Below are positions 30,719 through 40,966 of a DNA stretch of 64,000 nucleotides, one piece after another. The DNA is from Symbiodinium natans (Eukaryota; Sar; Dinophyceae; Suessiales; Symbiodiniaceae): contig CAJNDS010002460.1 of assembly GCA_905221605.1 (NCBI GenBank), positions 187,624 through 251,623 on the forward strand. Direction: 5' to 3'. A model generated the notes under the pieces. That model saw nothing but the letters and a program-made list of their open reading frames with translations, was not told where the DNA came from and did not search any database. The translations under genes were made by a program, and so were the position numbers. Every line of letters begins with the position of its first letter. Within the stretch, counting starts at the first letter, position 1.

Positions 30719-31317
30719 ACCCTAAACCCTAAACCCTAAACCCTAAACCCTAAACCCTAAACCCTAAACCCTAAACCCTAAACCCTAAACCCTAAACCCT
30801 AAACCCCCCGTAAATCCCCCTAAACCCCTAGACCCTAAACCTTCTGGCAACCAAGAATGGATGATGGCATCGCATGGTGGCTCCCCCGCTGGGTCGGTTG
30901 CTGACCTGGTGGAGACCTCAAACCCTCCACCCGAAACCCTGAGGCCTTAAACCAAATACCCTAAACCCTAACCCTAAACCCTCCTAAACCCTGAACCCTG
31001 AACCTGAACCCTAAACCCTAAACCCTAAACCCTGACGCTAGACCCTAAACCCTAAACCCTAAACTCTAAACCTTAAACCCTACACCCGAGCTAAACCTTG
31101 AACCCTAAGCCCCCAAAGCCAACTAGATCCCAAATCCTAACAATACTCTACACCTTGAACCCTACACCCTAAAAGCCCCAAAAGCTCGAAATCCTACAAA
31201 CCTAAAACCCTATAACACAAAAAAAACGCCAACAACACACCAAACACCCTAAACCCTAAACACCCTGAACCTTAAACAACCTAAACCTTAAAGCCTTAAA
31301 CGCCCTACACCTTAAAC

Positions 31318-31545
31318 ACGCTACACCCTACACCCTACACCCTACACCCTACAGCCTACAGCCTACAGCCTAAAGCCTAAAGCCTACAGCCTACAGCCTA
31401 CAGCCCAAAGCCTAAAGCCTAAAGCCTAAAGCCTAAAGCCTAACGCCTAAAGCCTAAAGCCTAAAGCCTAAAGCCGAAAGCCTAAACCCTAAACCCTAAA
31501 CCCTAAACCCTAAACCCTAAACCCTAAACCCTAAACCCTAAACCG
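31318..31545 (-). repeat. CTACACC / CTAAAGC variant block grading into CCCTAAA
   Basis: Successive sub-blocks of CCCTACA, GCCTACA and GCCTAAA heptamers lead into about nine CCCTAAA units. Variants are clustered, as expected from local slippage or gene conversion of single mutations. Confidence 0.9.
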
Positions 31546-31633
31546 TTTCGGGGTGTCGAGTCCACAGCCGAAGCCCAGCTTGGCTCCCTGGCAGCTTCCG
31601 GTCCCCGACGAGGTCGTACTCGCCGGGCCCTGC
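31544..31633 (-). CDS. Exon candidate with GPGEYD...LPGS motif (SHIPPO/STPGR-like)
   Basis: AGCCAG|GCA to GAAACG|GTTTAG is exactly 30 codons, phase 0 at both ends. It reads AGPGEYDLVGDRKLPGSQAG, then LRLWTRHPET, like the PGPGxYxxxxxxxxPGxxF(x)xxRH arrangement of STPGR repeats. The donor is the first unit of a reverse-complemented telomeric array. The plus strand is also open. Confidence 0.5.
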
Positions 31634-32212
31634 CTGGCTCCGGAAGAGTTTAGGGTTTAGGGTTTAGGGTTTAGGGTTTAGGGTTTAGGGTTTAGGGTTT
31701 AGGGTTTAGGGTTTCGGGTTTAGGGTTTAGGGTTTAGGGTTTAGGGTTTAGGGTTTAGGGTTTAGCGTGTAGTAGTAGGGTTTAGGGTGTACGGGTTTAG
31801 GGGTTTAGGGTTTTAGGGGTTTAAGGGTTTAGGGGGTTAGGGGTTTAGGGGTTTAGGGGTTTAGGGTCTGGGGTTTAGGGTTTGGGGTTGAGGAATTGAA
31901 GTTGCGGGTTAAGGGTTTAGAACTTGCGAGACTTGAGAGGGTTGAGGGTTTAGCCCTAAACCCCAAACCCCCAAACCCCAAACCTCAAACCCTAAACACT
32001 AACCCCTAAACCCTAAACCCTAAATCCTAGGTCATTTGGGGCTTCGGGTTGAAGCGTGGCCTCCGTCTAGCAGCAGCAAAAAAAGGGTTTAGGGTTTGGG
32101 GTTTAGGGTTTAGGGTTTAGGGTTTGGGGCTTGGGGTTTAGGGTTTGGGGTTTGGGGTTTAGGGTTTAGGATTTGGGGTTTAGGGTTTAGGGTTTAGGGT
32201 TTAGGGCTTACC

Positions 32213-32293
32213 AGCGCAAGCGCGGAACACCCAAAGGCCCTGAACATTCCACCCTCCCTGCCAGCCCAAACTCCGAAAGCCCTGCAGCATACA
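32213..32293 (+). repeat. Duplicated segment, second copy
   Basis: The open frame reads YQRKRGTPKGPEHSTLPASP, then NSESPAAYIPRS-stop. It is the inverted partner of 29539-29618. Telomere arrays flank both copies. Confidence 0.7.
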
Positions 32294-32598
32294 TCCCCAG
32301 ATCCTGAAGCCCGAAACCCCAAACCCCAAACCCTAAACCCCTCAACCCTAAACCCGAAACCCGAAACCCTAAACCCTAAACCCTAAACCCTAAACCCTAG
32401 GAACCGCGCCATGTCTCTCGGCTCACCGGTGTGGCGGCTCGTCCTGGGTGGGGTTCGCGGGCCTTTAGGGGGTGGGGTCTGAGCAGCTGAGGGCTGTTTG
32501 GGGTTTAGGGTTTAGGGTTTAGGGCTTAGGGTTTAGGGTTTAGGGTTTAGGGTTTAGGGTTTAGGGTTTAGGGTTAGGGTTTAGGGTTAGAGCCTTAC

Positions 32599-32900
32599 GT
32601 TTTTGCACGATTTTTGGGCATGTCGAGCCCAAACCCTACCATTTAGGGTTCACCTGAAGAACCCAAAGCCCACCTTCTTGTAGGTAACCCAGAAGGGTTT
32701 GAGGTACTTCAGGTAAAAGGCCTAAACCCTAAACCCTAAACCCTACACCCCAAACCCTACACCCTACACCCTACACCCTAAACCCTAAACCCTAAACCCT
32801 AAACCCTAAACCCTAAACCCCAAGCCCCCCCAGGTTCCCCCACAGCTTGGCAGCGTCCGCCGAGGCGGCTTCCGTCTGGGGCATCTGGCCGGGCAGGTAC
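32599..32900 (-). CDS. Three linked minus-strand exon candidates
   Basis: 32900-32819 (GTGAG|G to GGG|GTTTAG) reads YLPGQMPQTEAASADAAKLW. 32721-32654 (TTTAG|G, the acceptor being a telomere unit, to TTCAG|GTGAAC) reads AFYLKYLKPFWVTYKKVGFG. 32635-32599 (GTAG|G to AAAAAC|GTAAGG) reads VWARHAQKSCKN. The last two join in phase through AG|G. Product unknown, but splice signals are strong at every boundary. Confidence 0.55.
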
Positions 32901-33632
32901 CTCACAGCTTTTAGGGTTTTAGGGTTTAGGGGGGTTTAGGGTTTAGGGGGGTTTAGGGTTTAGGGCTAGGGTTTAGGGTTTAGGGGGGTTTAGGGTTTAG
33001 GGTTTAGGGGGGTTTAGTGCTAGGGTTTAGGGTGTTATGGTTTTAGGGTTCAGGGTTTGGGGGTTTGGGGGTTTAGGGCTTGAGGGTTAACGGTTTCTAG
33101 TTTCTGGGCTTTAGGGCTTAGGGTTTAGGGGCCATTTAGGGGCCTCTAGGGTTTATAGTGGGTTTATAGGGAGAATCGGGTGTGTAGGGTGTATGGGGCT
33201 TATGGGGTTATAAGCCTCGGGGCCGGGTTTGGGGTGTCGGGATGCGGTAGGGCATCTTCATCTCAGGATTTAGGGAGGATGAGAATTTCCAAGCTTTAGG
33301 ATCAGTTTAGGGTCCTAAGCCCCGAGCCCTAAACCTTAAACCTGGGAAGGGGACCTGACCTTCCAAAACCCCTCAACCCTCTTGGCGAGTTTCAGGCTGG
33401 ATGGGCCTCTTTTGACCCCGAACCCTAAACCCTAAACCCGAAACCCTCTACTACCCTAAACCCCGGGCGCTGAAGTCCCTAAACCCTAAACCTCACCAAG
33501 GCTCTAGACCCCAAACCTGTACCAGGCCCGAGATCAGATCCTAAGGAAAGATGTTTAGGGTTTAGGGTTTAGGGTTTAGGGTCAAAAGACCGCGAGGAAC
33601 CGTTGGTGAGGCCATGTTAGAAGCAGCAAGGC

Positions 33633-33908
33633 TCAGCCTGCTCGACCTGCAAACGCAGGAGGACAAAGTTCCGCAAAAGGCGCTTGCTGCAATACTCGGT
33701 GCGGCAAGAAGGTTTTCGTGCCCATGTCTGCTGCGTTGTGCTTCCCGGCCACGTGAGCAAACATCCAGGATCTGCTTTCCCTCTTCTTTCTCAAGCGGCC
33801 CTGGCTCGCATCTTCAAGTGTCGAGTCCGACATGCACTGCCTTCGTTGTTCACGAGGGGGATGGCCGCAGCTTTGTCGCTGACCAGACACGGCTGCACTT
33901 CCGACTCC
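33633..33908 (-). pseudogene. Ty1/copia-type retrotransposon RNase H C-terminal fragment
   Basis: One minus frame carries SDKAAAIPLVNN and a downstream RTRH, matching the copia RNase H SDN-x-AA-I-x-L-x-x-N motif and its RTKHI motif. Another minus frame carries AHVAGKHNAADMGTKT, matching the terminal H-V-x-x-x-x-N-x-A-D-x-x-TK motif. The two lie in different frames, and a stop and an indel separate them, so the copy is broken. No integrase, reverse transcriptase or LTR is visible, because telomere-type arrays begin on both sides (33553-33580 and 33908-33950). The opposite-strand frame at 33614-33913 is a shadow. Confidence 0.75.
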
Positions 33909-34146
33909 CCTAAACCCTAAACCCTAAACCCTAAACCCTAAACCCTAAACCCTGACTTGTATACCCTATATCCCTAAATATCCCTAAATTATGTCCATGA
34001 GGAACCACAAGGCCCAAAACGACCTTGTTTGTAGGTTGGCGAAGGAATCCACAACAAGGGGTTTTACGTCACAACCAGCCAAGAGCTTGTGCGTTCTTTT
34101 GGCTAGGGCTTGTGGAGTGCGTAAGACGGATTAGGGGGCTTAAAGT

Positions 34147-34262
34147 CTTAGGGTCCATGTACGTGATAACTATATATTTGAGCCTTGACGTCCTTAAAAC
34201 TTATATTAGGAAGTACTTTAAGGCCCAAGTATTCCCTATTTTATTACATGGACCCTTAGGGT
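34147..34262 (+). mobile_element. MITE-like family B, copy 2
   Basis: Left CTTAGGGTCCATGTAC pairs with right TACATGGACCCTTAGGG. The inner core AGGAAGTACTTTAAGGCCCA matches copy 3 exactly. Confidence 0.75.
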
Positions 34263-34279
34263 TACAGGCTTCTGGATTT

Positions 34280-34385
34280 TCAGAGGACTCAGAGGTTGAG
34301 GGAGTCAGCGGGCCTCATCGGTGGAACAGAGGGGGCCGTCTTCTCCCGATCCTGCCCAGCGCACCGGAGCTGAGCTTAGCCCTAA
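34280..34385 (+). CDS. Exon-like island after MITE B copy 2
   Basis: GATTTTCAG precedes two open frames, one reading DSEVEGVSGPHRWNRGGRLL and the other RLRESAGLIGGTEGAVFSRS. Which is used cannot be decided by eye. Confidence 0.35.
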
Positions 34386-34929
34386 ACCCTAAACCCTAAA
34401 CCCTGAACCCGGGTAGGCTGGTTTAGGGTTAGGGCTACAGATTTGAGGGCTTTAGTGCTTTCGGGCTCAGGATTGTCCAGGGCACTTTGCTGAGATCCGC
34501 TTCAGCCGCAGCTGTCGCCCTCATCCCAGAAGGAATCACCCTTTCTAAACCCCTAAACCCTAAACCCGAAACCCAAGTTTAGGGTTTAGGGTTTAGGGTT
34601 TAGGGTTTAGGGTTTAGAACCCTAGACCCTAAACCCTCCACATGTCACTTCGAAACCCGAAGGAACACAGAACGAGCAGCCTCTCCCTGCAGAAAAGCGA
34701 GTTTAGGGACTCAGGCCTCGATTGGTACTACCAAGAAAAACTCATTGTACAACAACAAAACAGGTTTAGGGTTTAGGGTTTGGGGTTTAGGGTTTAGGGT
34801 TTAGGGTTTAGGGTTTAGGGTTTAGGGTTTAGGGTTTAGGGTTTAGGGTTTAGGGTTTAGGGCTATAGAGATCACAAACCTCACCTCTCTACCCCGAACC
34901 CCCGGCTCATCTATGGTTATTGTCCCAAA

Positions 34930-35115
34930 TTGGGGATACCCCTAATACCCCGAATACACCACAGTGAGAGACAGACCATGCGATCCCGGCAGTCCAAAAG
35001 ACACTTCGGCAAACACGGGTACCCAAAAAGCACCACAGTTTCGCGGCCACAAAGCGACGACAGCTTCCAGGACGGCGAGTGCGGGCACGCCCGTGCCCTA
35101 AACCCTAAACCCTAA
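34930..35115 (+). CDS. Basic, Ser/Arg-rich open frame
   Basis: After ACACCACAG the frame reads SERQTMRSRQSKRHFGKHGY and DDSFQDGECGHARA, ending in the next CCCTAAA array. Unknown product. Confidence 0.4.
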   Translation: MGIPLIPRIHHSERQTMRSRQSKRHFGKHGYPKSTTVSRPQSDDSFQDGECGHARALNPKP

Positions 35116-35554
35116 ACCCCAAACCCCAAACCCTGAGCCCTGAGCCCTGAACCTTCGAGCATTGCGGTCCTAAGTTTAGGGTTTAGGGTTTAGGGTTTAA
35201 GCTTTAGGGTTTAGGGATTAGGGTTTAGGGTTCTAAGCCCAACAACACAACAACCAAAAGCAAAAAGCAGCCAGAGAGGCCATGCCTTGAGAACGGGCTT
35301 CACGGCCGGGACCAGGTCTAACCTTTCTTCTAAGGGTTTAGGGTTGAGGGTTTGGGGTTTAGGGTTTAGGGTTTAGGGTTTGGGGTTTAGGGTTTAGGGT
35401 TTAGGTTTTAGGGTTTAGGGTTTAGGGTTTAGGGTTTAGGGTTTAGGGTTTGGGGCTTCTACGAAACCTTTGGTGTGGGCTTTGGTTTCGGGCTTATAGG
35501 GTGTAGGGTTTACAGGGCTTCGGGCTTGGGAATCAAGAACACGGCATAGTACAG

Positions 35555-35651
35555 GATCCGACGTGATTTCCAACAGTATCCGCGTCTAGCACCAATAGCT
35601 TCAATAGAACTGCCTGAAATACCCGTGCGAGTTCAACAGGCCCTGCACTAG
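35555..35651 (+). CDS. Probable terminal exon
   Basis: TACAG|G, then IRRDFQQYPRLAPIASIELP, EIPVRVQQALH and TAG. Unknown family. Confidence 0.5.
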
Positions 35652-35715
35652 GGGTACAGCTTCAGGCTGTGTACTGATGACATTTTCTCAGCTCGAGATA
35701 GTTTGGGTTGAAGGC

Positions 35716-35858
35716 CGTACTAAACCCCAAACCCCTAAACCCCTAAACCCCTAAACCCCTAAACCCCTAAACCCTTAAACCCCTAAACCCCTAAACCCCT
35801 AAACCCCTAAACCCCTAAACCCCTAAACCCCTAAACCCCTAAACCCTAAACCCTAAAC
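35716..35858 (-). repeat. CCCCTAAA (TTTAGGGG) 8-bp array
   Basis: About 15 octamers CCCCTAAA followed by a few CCCTAAA units. Confidence 0.9.
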
Positions 35859-36140
35859 CGGGCGCCCCGACATCGGAGGTGGCGTCAGGGAACCCTTCCG
35901 CCCATACGTTCCCGGGCCTGGCTTCGTGTGGCGTGGGGTTTATGGTTTAGGGTTTAGGGTTTAGGGCCTAGGGCTGAGGGCTTAGGGCTTAGGGTTTGGG
36001 GCTTCGATTTGGGGTTCAGGGTATAGGGTTCAAGGTTTAGGGTTTAGGGTTTCAGGTTTCGACTAGAGCTTAGGGTTTGGGGCTTTGCCTTCTGCATTTG
36101 GCGGTTAGTGGTGTAAGGCTTCAGGGCGGGACAACTTTAG

Positions 36141-36230
36141 GCGCCGAGGGCTCCGGGTGGAAATCACTCTGAAGTATGGCGTTTAAGCAAGGTCAAGGGC
36201 AACATAAGGGCAATATTAGCAGCGTATTGA
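36141..36230 (+). CDS. Probable terminal exon with telomere-like acceptor
   Basis: ACTTTAG|GCG, then APRAPGGNHSEVWRLSKVKG, NIRAILAAY and TGA. A second open stretch follows at 36291-36390 (VRLHDVTGFKGLQHDNQRFK). Confidence 0.45.
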   Translation, partial: APRAPGGNHSEVWRLSKVKGNIRAILAAY

Positions 36231-36543
36231 GGAGACCATTAGGGGTACAAGCTTACAAATACGAGTGATGACCCCTTGAGAAGTTTAAGGGCTCAGGAAG
36301 AGTACGACTTCATGATGTCACAGGGTTTAAAGGGCTCCAGCATGACAACCAAAGATTTAAGGGCCTGTGCAGTACGGACGTAGCTTGCTAGATCCTGCTG
36401 GGGATGAGGTGGTGACCCTAAACCCTGGGCCCTAAACCCTGAACCCTAAACCCCACACCCCAAACCCTAAGCCCTGCGCAAGGGACTGAAGTCATGCTGC
36501 GCACCGCTGTTTGGGGTTTTGGAGCTTTCTTTTGGGTTTGAGG

Positions 36544-36642
36544 CTTTGAGGGTTTGAGGGTTTGAGGGTTTGAGGGTTTGAGGGTTTGGGGGTTTGAGGG
36601 TTTGAGGGTTTGAGGGTTTGAGGGTTTGAGGGTTTGAGGGGT
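36544..36642 (+). repeat. TTTGAGGG 8-bp array, second locus
   Basis: About 11 copies of TTTGAGGG, the same variant as at 12.73 kb, with one TTTGGGGG unit. On the minus strand it reads as a low-complexity NPQTLKPS peptide, which is not a credible protein. Confidence 0.9.
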
Positions 36643-36773
36643 CTAGGGCAAAGGGTCCAAACAGCAATGGCCCAAGTGACGATGGCCAAACTGGCTCTTC
36701 AGGCCCTCGAACCATTAACCCCAACCCCTGAACCCTAGGGTTTAGGGTTTAGGGTTTCGGTTTAGGGTTAGGG

Positions 36774-36850
36774 TTTAGAGTTTAGAGTTTAGAGTTTAGA
36801 GTTTAGAGTTTAGAGTTTAGAGTTTAGGGTTTAGAGTTTAGAGTTTAGGG
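36774..36850 (+). repeat. TTTAGAG heptamer variant array
   Basis: About ten TTTAGAG units interrupted by a few TTTAGGG units. Confidence 0.9.
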
Positions 36851-36912
36851 TTTAGGGTTTAGGGTTTAGGGTTTAGGGTTTAGGTTTAGGGTTTAGGGAT
36901 CCTGCACCCCAG

Positions 36913-36971
36913 GCTCTGCCTGGATTCTTCGCGATCGTGGACTCTGTGTACACAGACCTGAGAAGTCTAAA
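36913..36971 (+). CDS. Exon candidate
   Basis: GCACCCCAG|GCT reads ALPGFFAIVDSVYTDLRSLK, with donor AA|GTCTGG. It is flanked by TTTAGGG arrays. Confidence 0.55.
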
Positions 36972-37019
36972 GTCTGGGGTTCAGGGTTTAGGGTTAGGGT
37001 GTAGGGTTTAGGGTTCGGG

Positions 37020-37208
37020 TTGAGGGAGGGTTTAGGTTTAAAGTTAAGACTTGTTGTTTTGGGTGTAGGGTTGGGGGGAACCTTCGAGGAAATGCAGGGA
37101 GTATACGACCCAAGGAGGTTGAGCTGTCGGGTCTCTAGTCCCCAAAGCCTTCGAAGGCTTTATGAGGATAGACCCAGGAGTAACCTAGGAAGAAACCCTA
37201 AATCCTAA
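37020..37208 (+). CDS. Exon-like open frame
   Basis: Reads GGTFEEMQGVYDPRRLSCRV, then SSPQSLRRLYEDRPR. The ATG-proximal part (37020-37068) is telomere-like and probably intronic. A left end of MITE A (GACCCAGGAGTAACCTAGG) overlaps the C-terminal codons. Confidence 0.4.
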   Translation: MREGLGLKLRLVVLGVGLGGTFEEMQGVYDPRRLSCRVSSPQSLRRLYEDRPRSNLGRNPKS

Positions 37209-37834
37209 GCCCGAAACCCGAAACCCCAAGGGAGTGGTTTTGCTATGCGATGCGCGTTTTCTCCGGCTTGGCGAACCGGGGGGGGTTAAGGGGCTTTGGG
37301 GCTTTAGGGCGTTTTGGGGGTCTAGCGCGTGTAAGGGGGCATTTAGGGTTTAGGGATCTAGGGCTGTTAGGGTTCAGGGCTTCAGGACACATCAGGGTGC
37401 TTAGGGCTTGGGTGGTTTACGGTTGATGGCCACCACAAAATCCTTTCCTTAGACCCTGTCTATATAAAGCGTGGCTTAGGGTTTAGGGTTTAGGGTTTAG
37501 GGCTTAGGGTTTAGGGTTTGGGGTTTGGGGTTTGGGGTTTTGGGGTTTGTGGTTTGAGGTTAGGGGTTTAGGGTTTAGGGCTCAGGGTTTATAAGGTTTG
37601 GGGTTTAGGGTTTGGGGTTTAGGTTTTGAGGTTTTGGGTGGAGGGTTTAGAGGTTGGTTTAGGGTGTTAGGGTTTCAGGGTTTGGGGTTTAGGGGTTTAG
37701 GTTTGAGGGCCTCTAGGGGGGTTGGTTTTACCCTAAACTTCCTAAACTTCCTAAACTTCCTAAACTTCCTAAACCCTAAACCCTAAACCCTAAACCCCAA
37801 ACCCTAAACCCTAAACCCTAAACCCTAAACCCCT

Positions 37835-37924
37835 GAAGTCGTGTACCACCCCAACGTAGGCGTCCGTGCGATCCCGGCGTGGAGGCTGCGAGGCGCTTCA
37901 GCTTGGACCTGGCATCAACATGTG
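37835..37924 (+). CDS. Exon-like island
   Basis: Reads EVVYHPNVGVRAIPAWRLRG, then ASAWTWHQHVG, running into a TTTAGGG array whose first unit gives G|GTTTAG. Confidence 0.4.
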
Positions 37925-38484
37925 GGTTTAGGGTTTAGGGTTTAGGGTTAAGGTTTTAGGGTTTAGGGTTTAGGGTTTAGGGTTTAGGGTTTAGGGTTAG
38001 GGTTTAGGGTTTAGGGTTCAGGGTTCAGGGTTTAGGGTTTAGGGTTTAGGGTTCAGGGTTCAGGTTTAGGGTTGAGGGTTGAGGGTTTAGGGTTTAGGGT
38101 TTAGGGTTGAGGGTTTAGGGCTTTCTTGGGGTTGAGGGTTTAGGGCTTTCTTGGGGTTTGGGGCTTGGGGTGTTGGGGGCTCCAGGGTTTCTAGGAGTTC
38201 TAGAATCTTGGAGGTTTTTTTTTCCAAATTGAGGGGTTTCAGGGCTTGCAAGGCGGAAACAGGCGCTCTCAGAGCTTTGCTGGTTTGGCTTTGGATCCTA
38301 GCTCTCTGAACTCCGAAAACCTTCACGGCAGACCACAAGACCCTAAGACCCAAACCCGAAGACCCTTTAAAACCCTTCAACCCTTAAACCCTGAACCCAA
38401 ACCCTAATTCCGAAACCCTAAACCCGAAACCCTAAACCCCAAACCCTAAACCCCAAACCCCAGACCCTATTTTTGGCTTCATAG

Positions 38485-38565
38485 GTGGATTCACAAGGAG
38501 CCGGAATCATGACGCTGGAGCTTCAGAGTTTGAAGGGCTGCAATAGCTTGCGTGTGGGAGTTTAG
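38485..38565 (+). CDS. Exon candidate
   Basis: Strong acceptor TTTTTGGCTTCATAG|G. Reads VDSQGAGIMTLELQSLKGCN, then SLRVGV-stop, with possible donors before the stop. Confidence 0.55.
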   Translation: MDSQGAGIMTLELQSLKGCNSLRVGV

Positions 38566-39226
38566 GTTGTGTAGGAGTTCAGGAGGTTAGGCGGTTTAGG
38601 AGTTCAGGGTGTAGGGCTAGGGTTTAGGGTTTAGGGCTAGGGTTTAGGATTTAGGGCTTGGGGTTTAGGGCTTTAGGGTTGTGTCGGGTTAGGGGTTTGA
38701 GGTTGGAGCAATGAGGGCTTACTTCGCGATGTTTGGGTAAGTTGCGGTGTGAGCAGATTCGAAGGGAGCTGCCACGACCCGAAGCCCTCAACCCTAAACC
38801 CTCAAAGCCTCACATCCGGATGCGACGGCAAAACGTGCAGGGCGGAACTTGAACGACATCTGCGACAAACCTGCACGAGCACAGCCGTCCTTAAACCTCG
38901 ACAACATTAGGCCACCCTAAATCCTGAATCCTAAACCCTAAACCCTAAATCCTAAACCCTGAACCCTGAACCCTCAACCCTAAGCTACCAAGCTCAAACC
39001 AGACGCCGGAAAATCACGGGCATTCAAGGCCTTCTCTATGCCCTCACAGTCAACCCGAAACCCTAAACCCTAAACCCCAATCCCAAAACCTCAAACCCTA
39101 AACCCTAAACCCCAAACCCCAAACCCTAATCCCTAAACCCCAAACCCCAATCCCAAAACCCCAAACCCTAAACCCCAAACCCCAAACCCTAATCCCTAAA
39201 CCCCAAACCCTAAACCCCAAACCCTA

Positions 39227-39307
39227 TGCAGCTCATACTTTAAGGATCGCGCAGCTTGGGGCCTCCATATTCGCAGGCTGAGGAGTCTGCGGGCTTCGGG
39301 TTTATAG
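39227..39307 (+). CDS. Exon-like island
   Basis: Reads CSSYFKDRAAWGLHIRRLRS, then LRASGL-stop, between a CCCTAAA array and a TTTAGGG array. Confidence 0.45.
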   Translation, partial: CSSYFKDRAAWGLHIRRLRSLRASGL

Positions 39308-39498
39308 GGCTTCTAGACCCAGGGTTTAGGGTTTAGGGTTTAGGGCTTTTTGGTTTAAAGGGGGGATGATAAGAGAGCCTATAAGCCCACTCCGGGTTTT
39401 AGGGTGGGGCTTAGGGTTCAGGGGTTCGGATTTGGGGTTTACTGTTTGGGGGTTGGGGGTGTAGGGTTTGTTTAGGGTTTGGGGTTTAGGGTTTAGGG

Positions 39499-39620
39499 TT
39501 TGTAGGGTTTGTAGGGTTTGTAGGGTTTGTAGGGTTTGTAGGGTTTGTAGGGTTTGTAGGGTTTGTAGGGTTTGTAGGGTTTGTAGGGTTTGTAGGGTTT
39601 GTAGGGTTTGTAGGGTTTAG
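39499..39620 (+). repeat. TTTGTAGGG 9-bp variant array
   Basis: About 13 perfect copies of TTTGTAGGG. The complement reads as (NPT)n, an artefact of the 9-bp period. Confidence 0.95.
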
Positions 39621-40019
39621 GGGGACTGGGGATGCGCATCGATCATGGAGGGTTAACTGGGCCACCATGGCTACACCCTACACCCTAAACCCTAAATAAC
39701 CCTAGAAACCTAAAAACCCTGAAGCCCAATAATTCAGGAAAGGCTACTTAGGGCTTAGGGTTTAGGGTTGAGGGTTACTCAAGCCCAAAGCCCTGATCCC
39801 TGAACCCTTTCTTCCAAAGATCCCCACCGATTTCAGGACCGTAAACCTTCCTGGACCTACCCTGAAGCCTGACCCGGAAATCCCAAGCCTTGAACTCTAA
39901 ACCCTAAACCCTAAACCCTAAGCCTTCCCACCGGACACCCGCTTTTTTCCTGCCCGCGAACGCGGAACCAGCAGACTTTTTGCCAGCCTCAACAGGGAGG
40001 ACTTTTGGGAGAACGTACA

Positions 40020-40275
40020 TATATATATATATGTATGTATTTTATCTATTTACTTATTTAATGAATTATTTGTGTTTTATTTAACATAACTATCACGTAG
40101 TGATTATTTTGCTTATAGCTGTTCTGTTCATATATGTTTTATTGCAATAAGGAACCAATCATCAAAACACAAAGAAAACAAAACATGCACATATATACAT
40201 ATATTTATTTATTTATTTAAACTAGTTTATTTAAATGCTAACATATATATATATATACACATTAGCATTTGGTTT
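40020..40275. other. AT-rich island with a hairpin
   Basis: Markedly AT-rich (T/A microsatellites, TTTATTTATTTA). AAATGCTAA...TTAGCATTT (40235-40270) flanks an (AT)n loop and can form a hairpin. No coding signal. It could be an origin- or matrix-attachment-like AT island, which is speculative. Confidence 0.45.
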
Positions 40276-40485
40276 GGGCTCGCGGTGTAGACCAGCGCCT
40301 CTGCGCATCTTCAATTCCAGGCATGCCTTTCCCAACCGAAACAAAAAACGTTTAGGCGGCGCTGGGGCAAAATGTCCTTCTATCTTTTGTAGTTAGCCCT
40401 TAAATGGGTACCCCCTTAAGAACCCCTCAAGGGAACTAAGGGGACCACATTAAGGGGCCATGAAACTAGCCTTAGATTCTAGGCT

Positions 40486-40679
40486 CTAGGCCCAAGAGTA
40501 ACCCAGCATTGAGAAGGGCGCCATGTTTGGCCTAAAACAACCCTAAACCCTAAACCCTAAACCCTAAACCCTAAACCCTAAACCCTAAACCCTAAACCCT
40601 AAACCGTTTTAAAAACAAGCTTAGAAGGGAACCTAGATCCCAGCAAACGGGGCATAAAGGGCCTACTCTGGCGTCCTAG
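40486..40679 (+). mobile_element. MITE-like family A, copy 4, split by a telomere-type array
   Basis: Left end CTAGGCCCAAGAGTAACCC and right end CTACTCTGGCGTCCTAG form the family's inverted repeats. In the middle (40541-40611) a CCCTAAA array replaces the usual junction. It is flanked on both sides by AAAACAA (40534-40540 and 40612-40618). Confidence 0.75.
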
Positions 40680-40966
40680 CCTTTGTAGGTCGTGGGCCGA
40701 ACACCCACACCCAAGGTCGCCGCGTTTAGGGTTCAGGGTTTAGGGTTTAGGGTTTAGGGTTTAGGGTTTAGGGTTTAGGGTTTAGGGTTTAGGGTTTAGG
40801 GTTTAGGGTTTAGGGTTTAGGGTTTAGGGTGCCGCCCTGAAAGGTTGGTGGGATCTGTGGGACCTAAATGATGTGCATTTTGTGTTCGTTCTTTGCTGTT
40901 TTTTTTTGCCTTCCGTAATTTAGGGTTTAGGGTTCAGGGTTCATCTACCAGCCCCCGAACCCTTAC

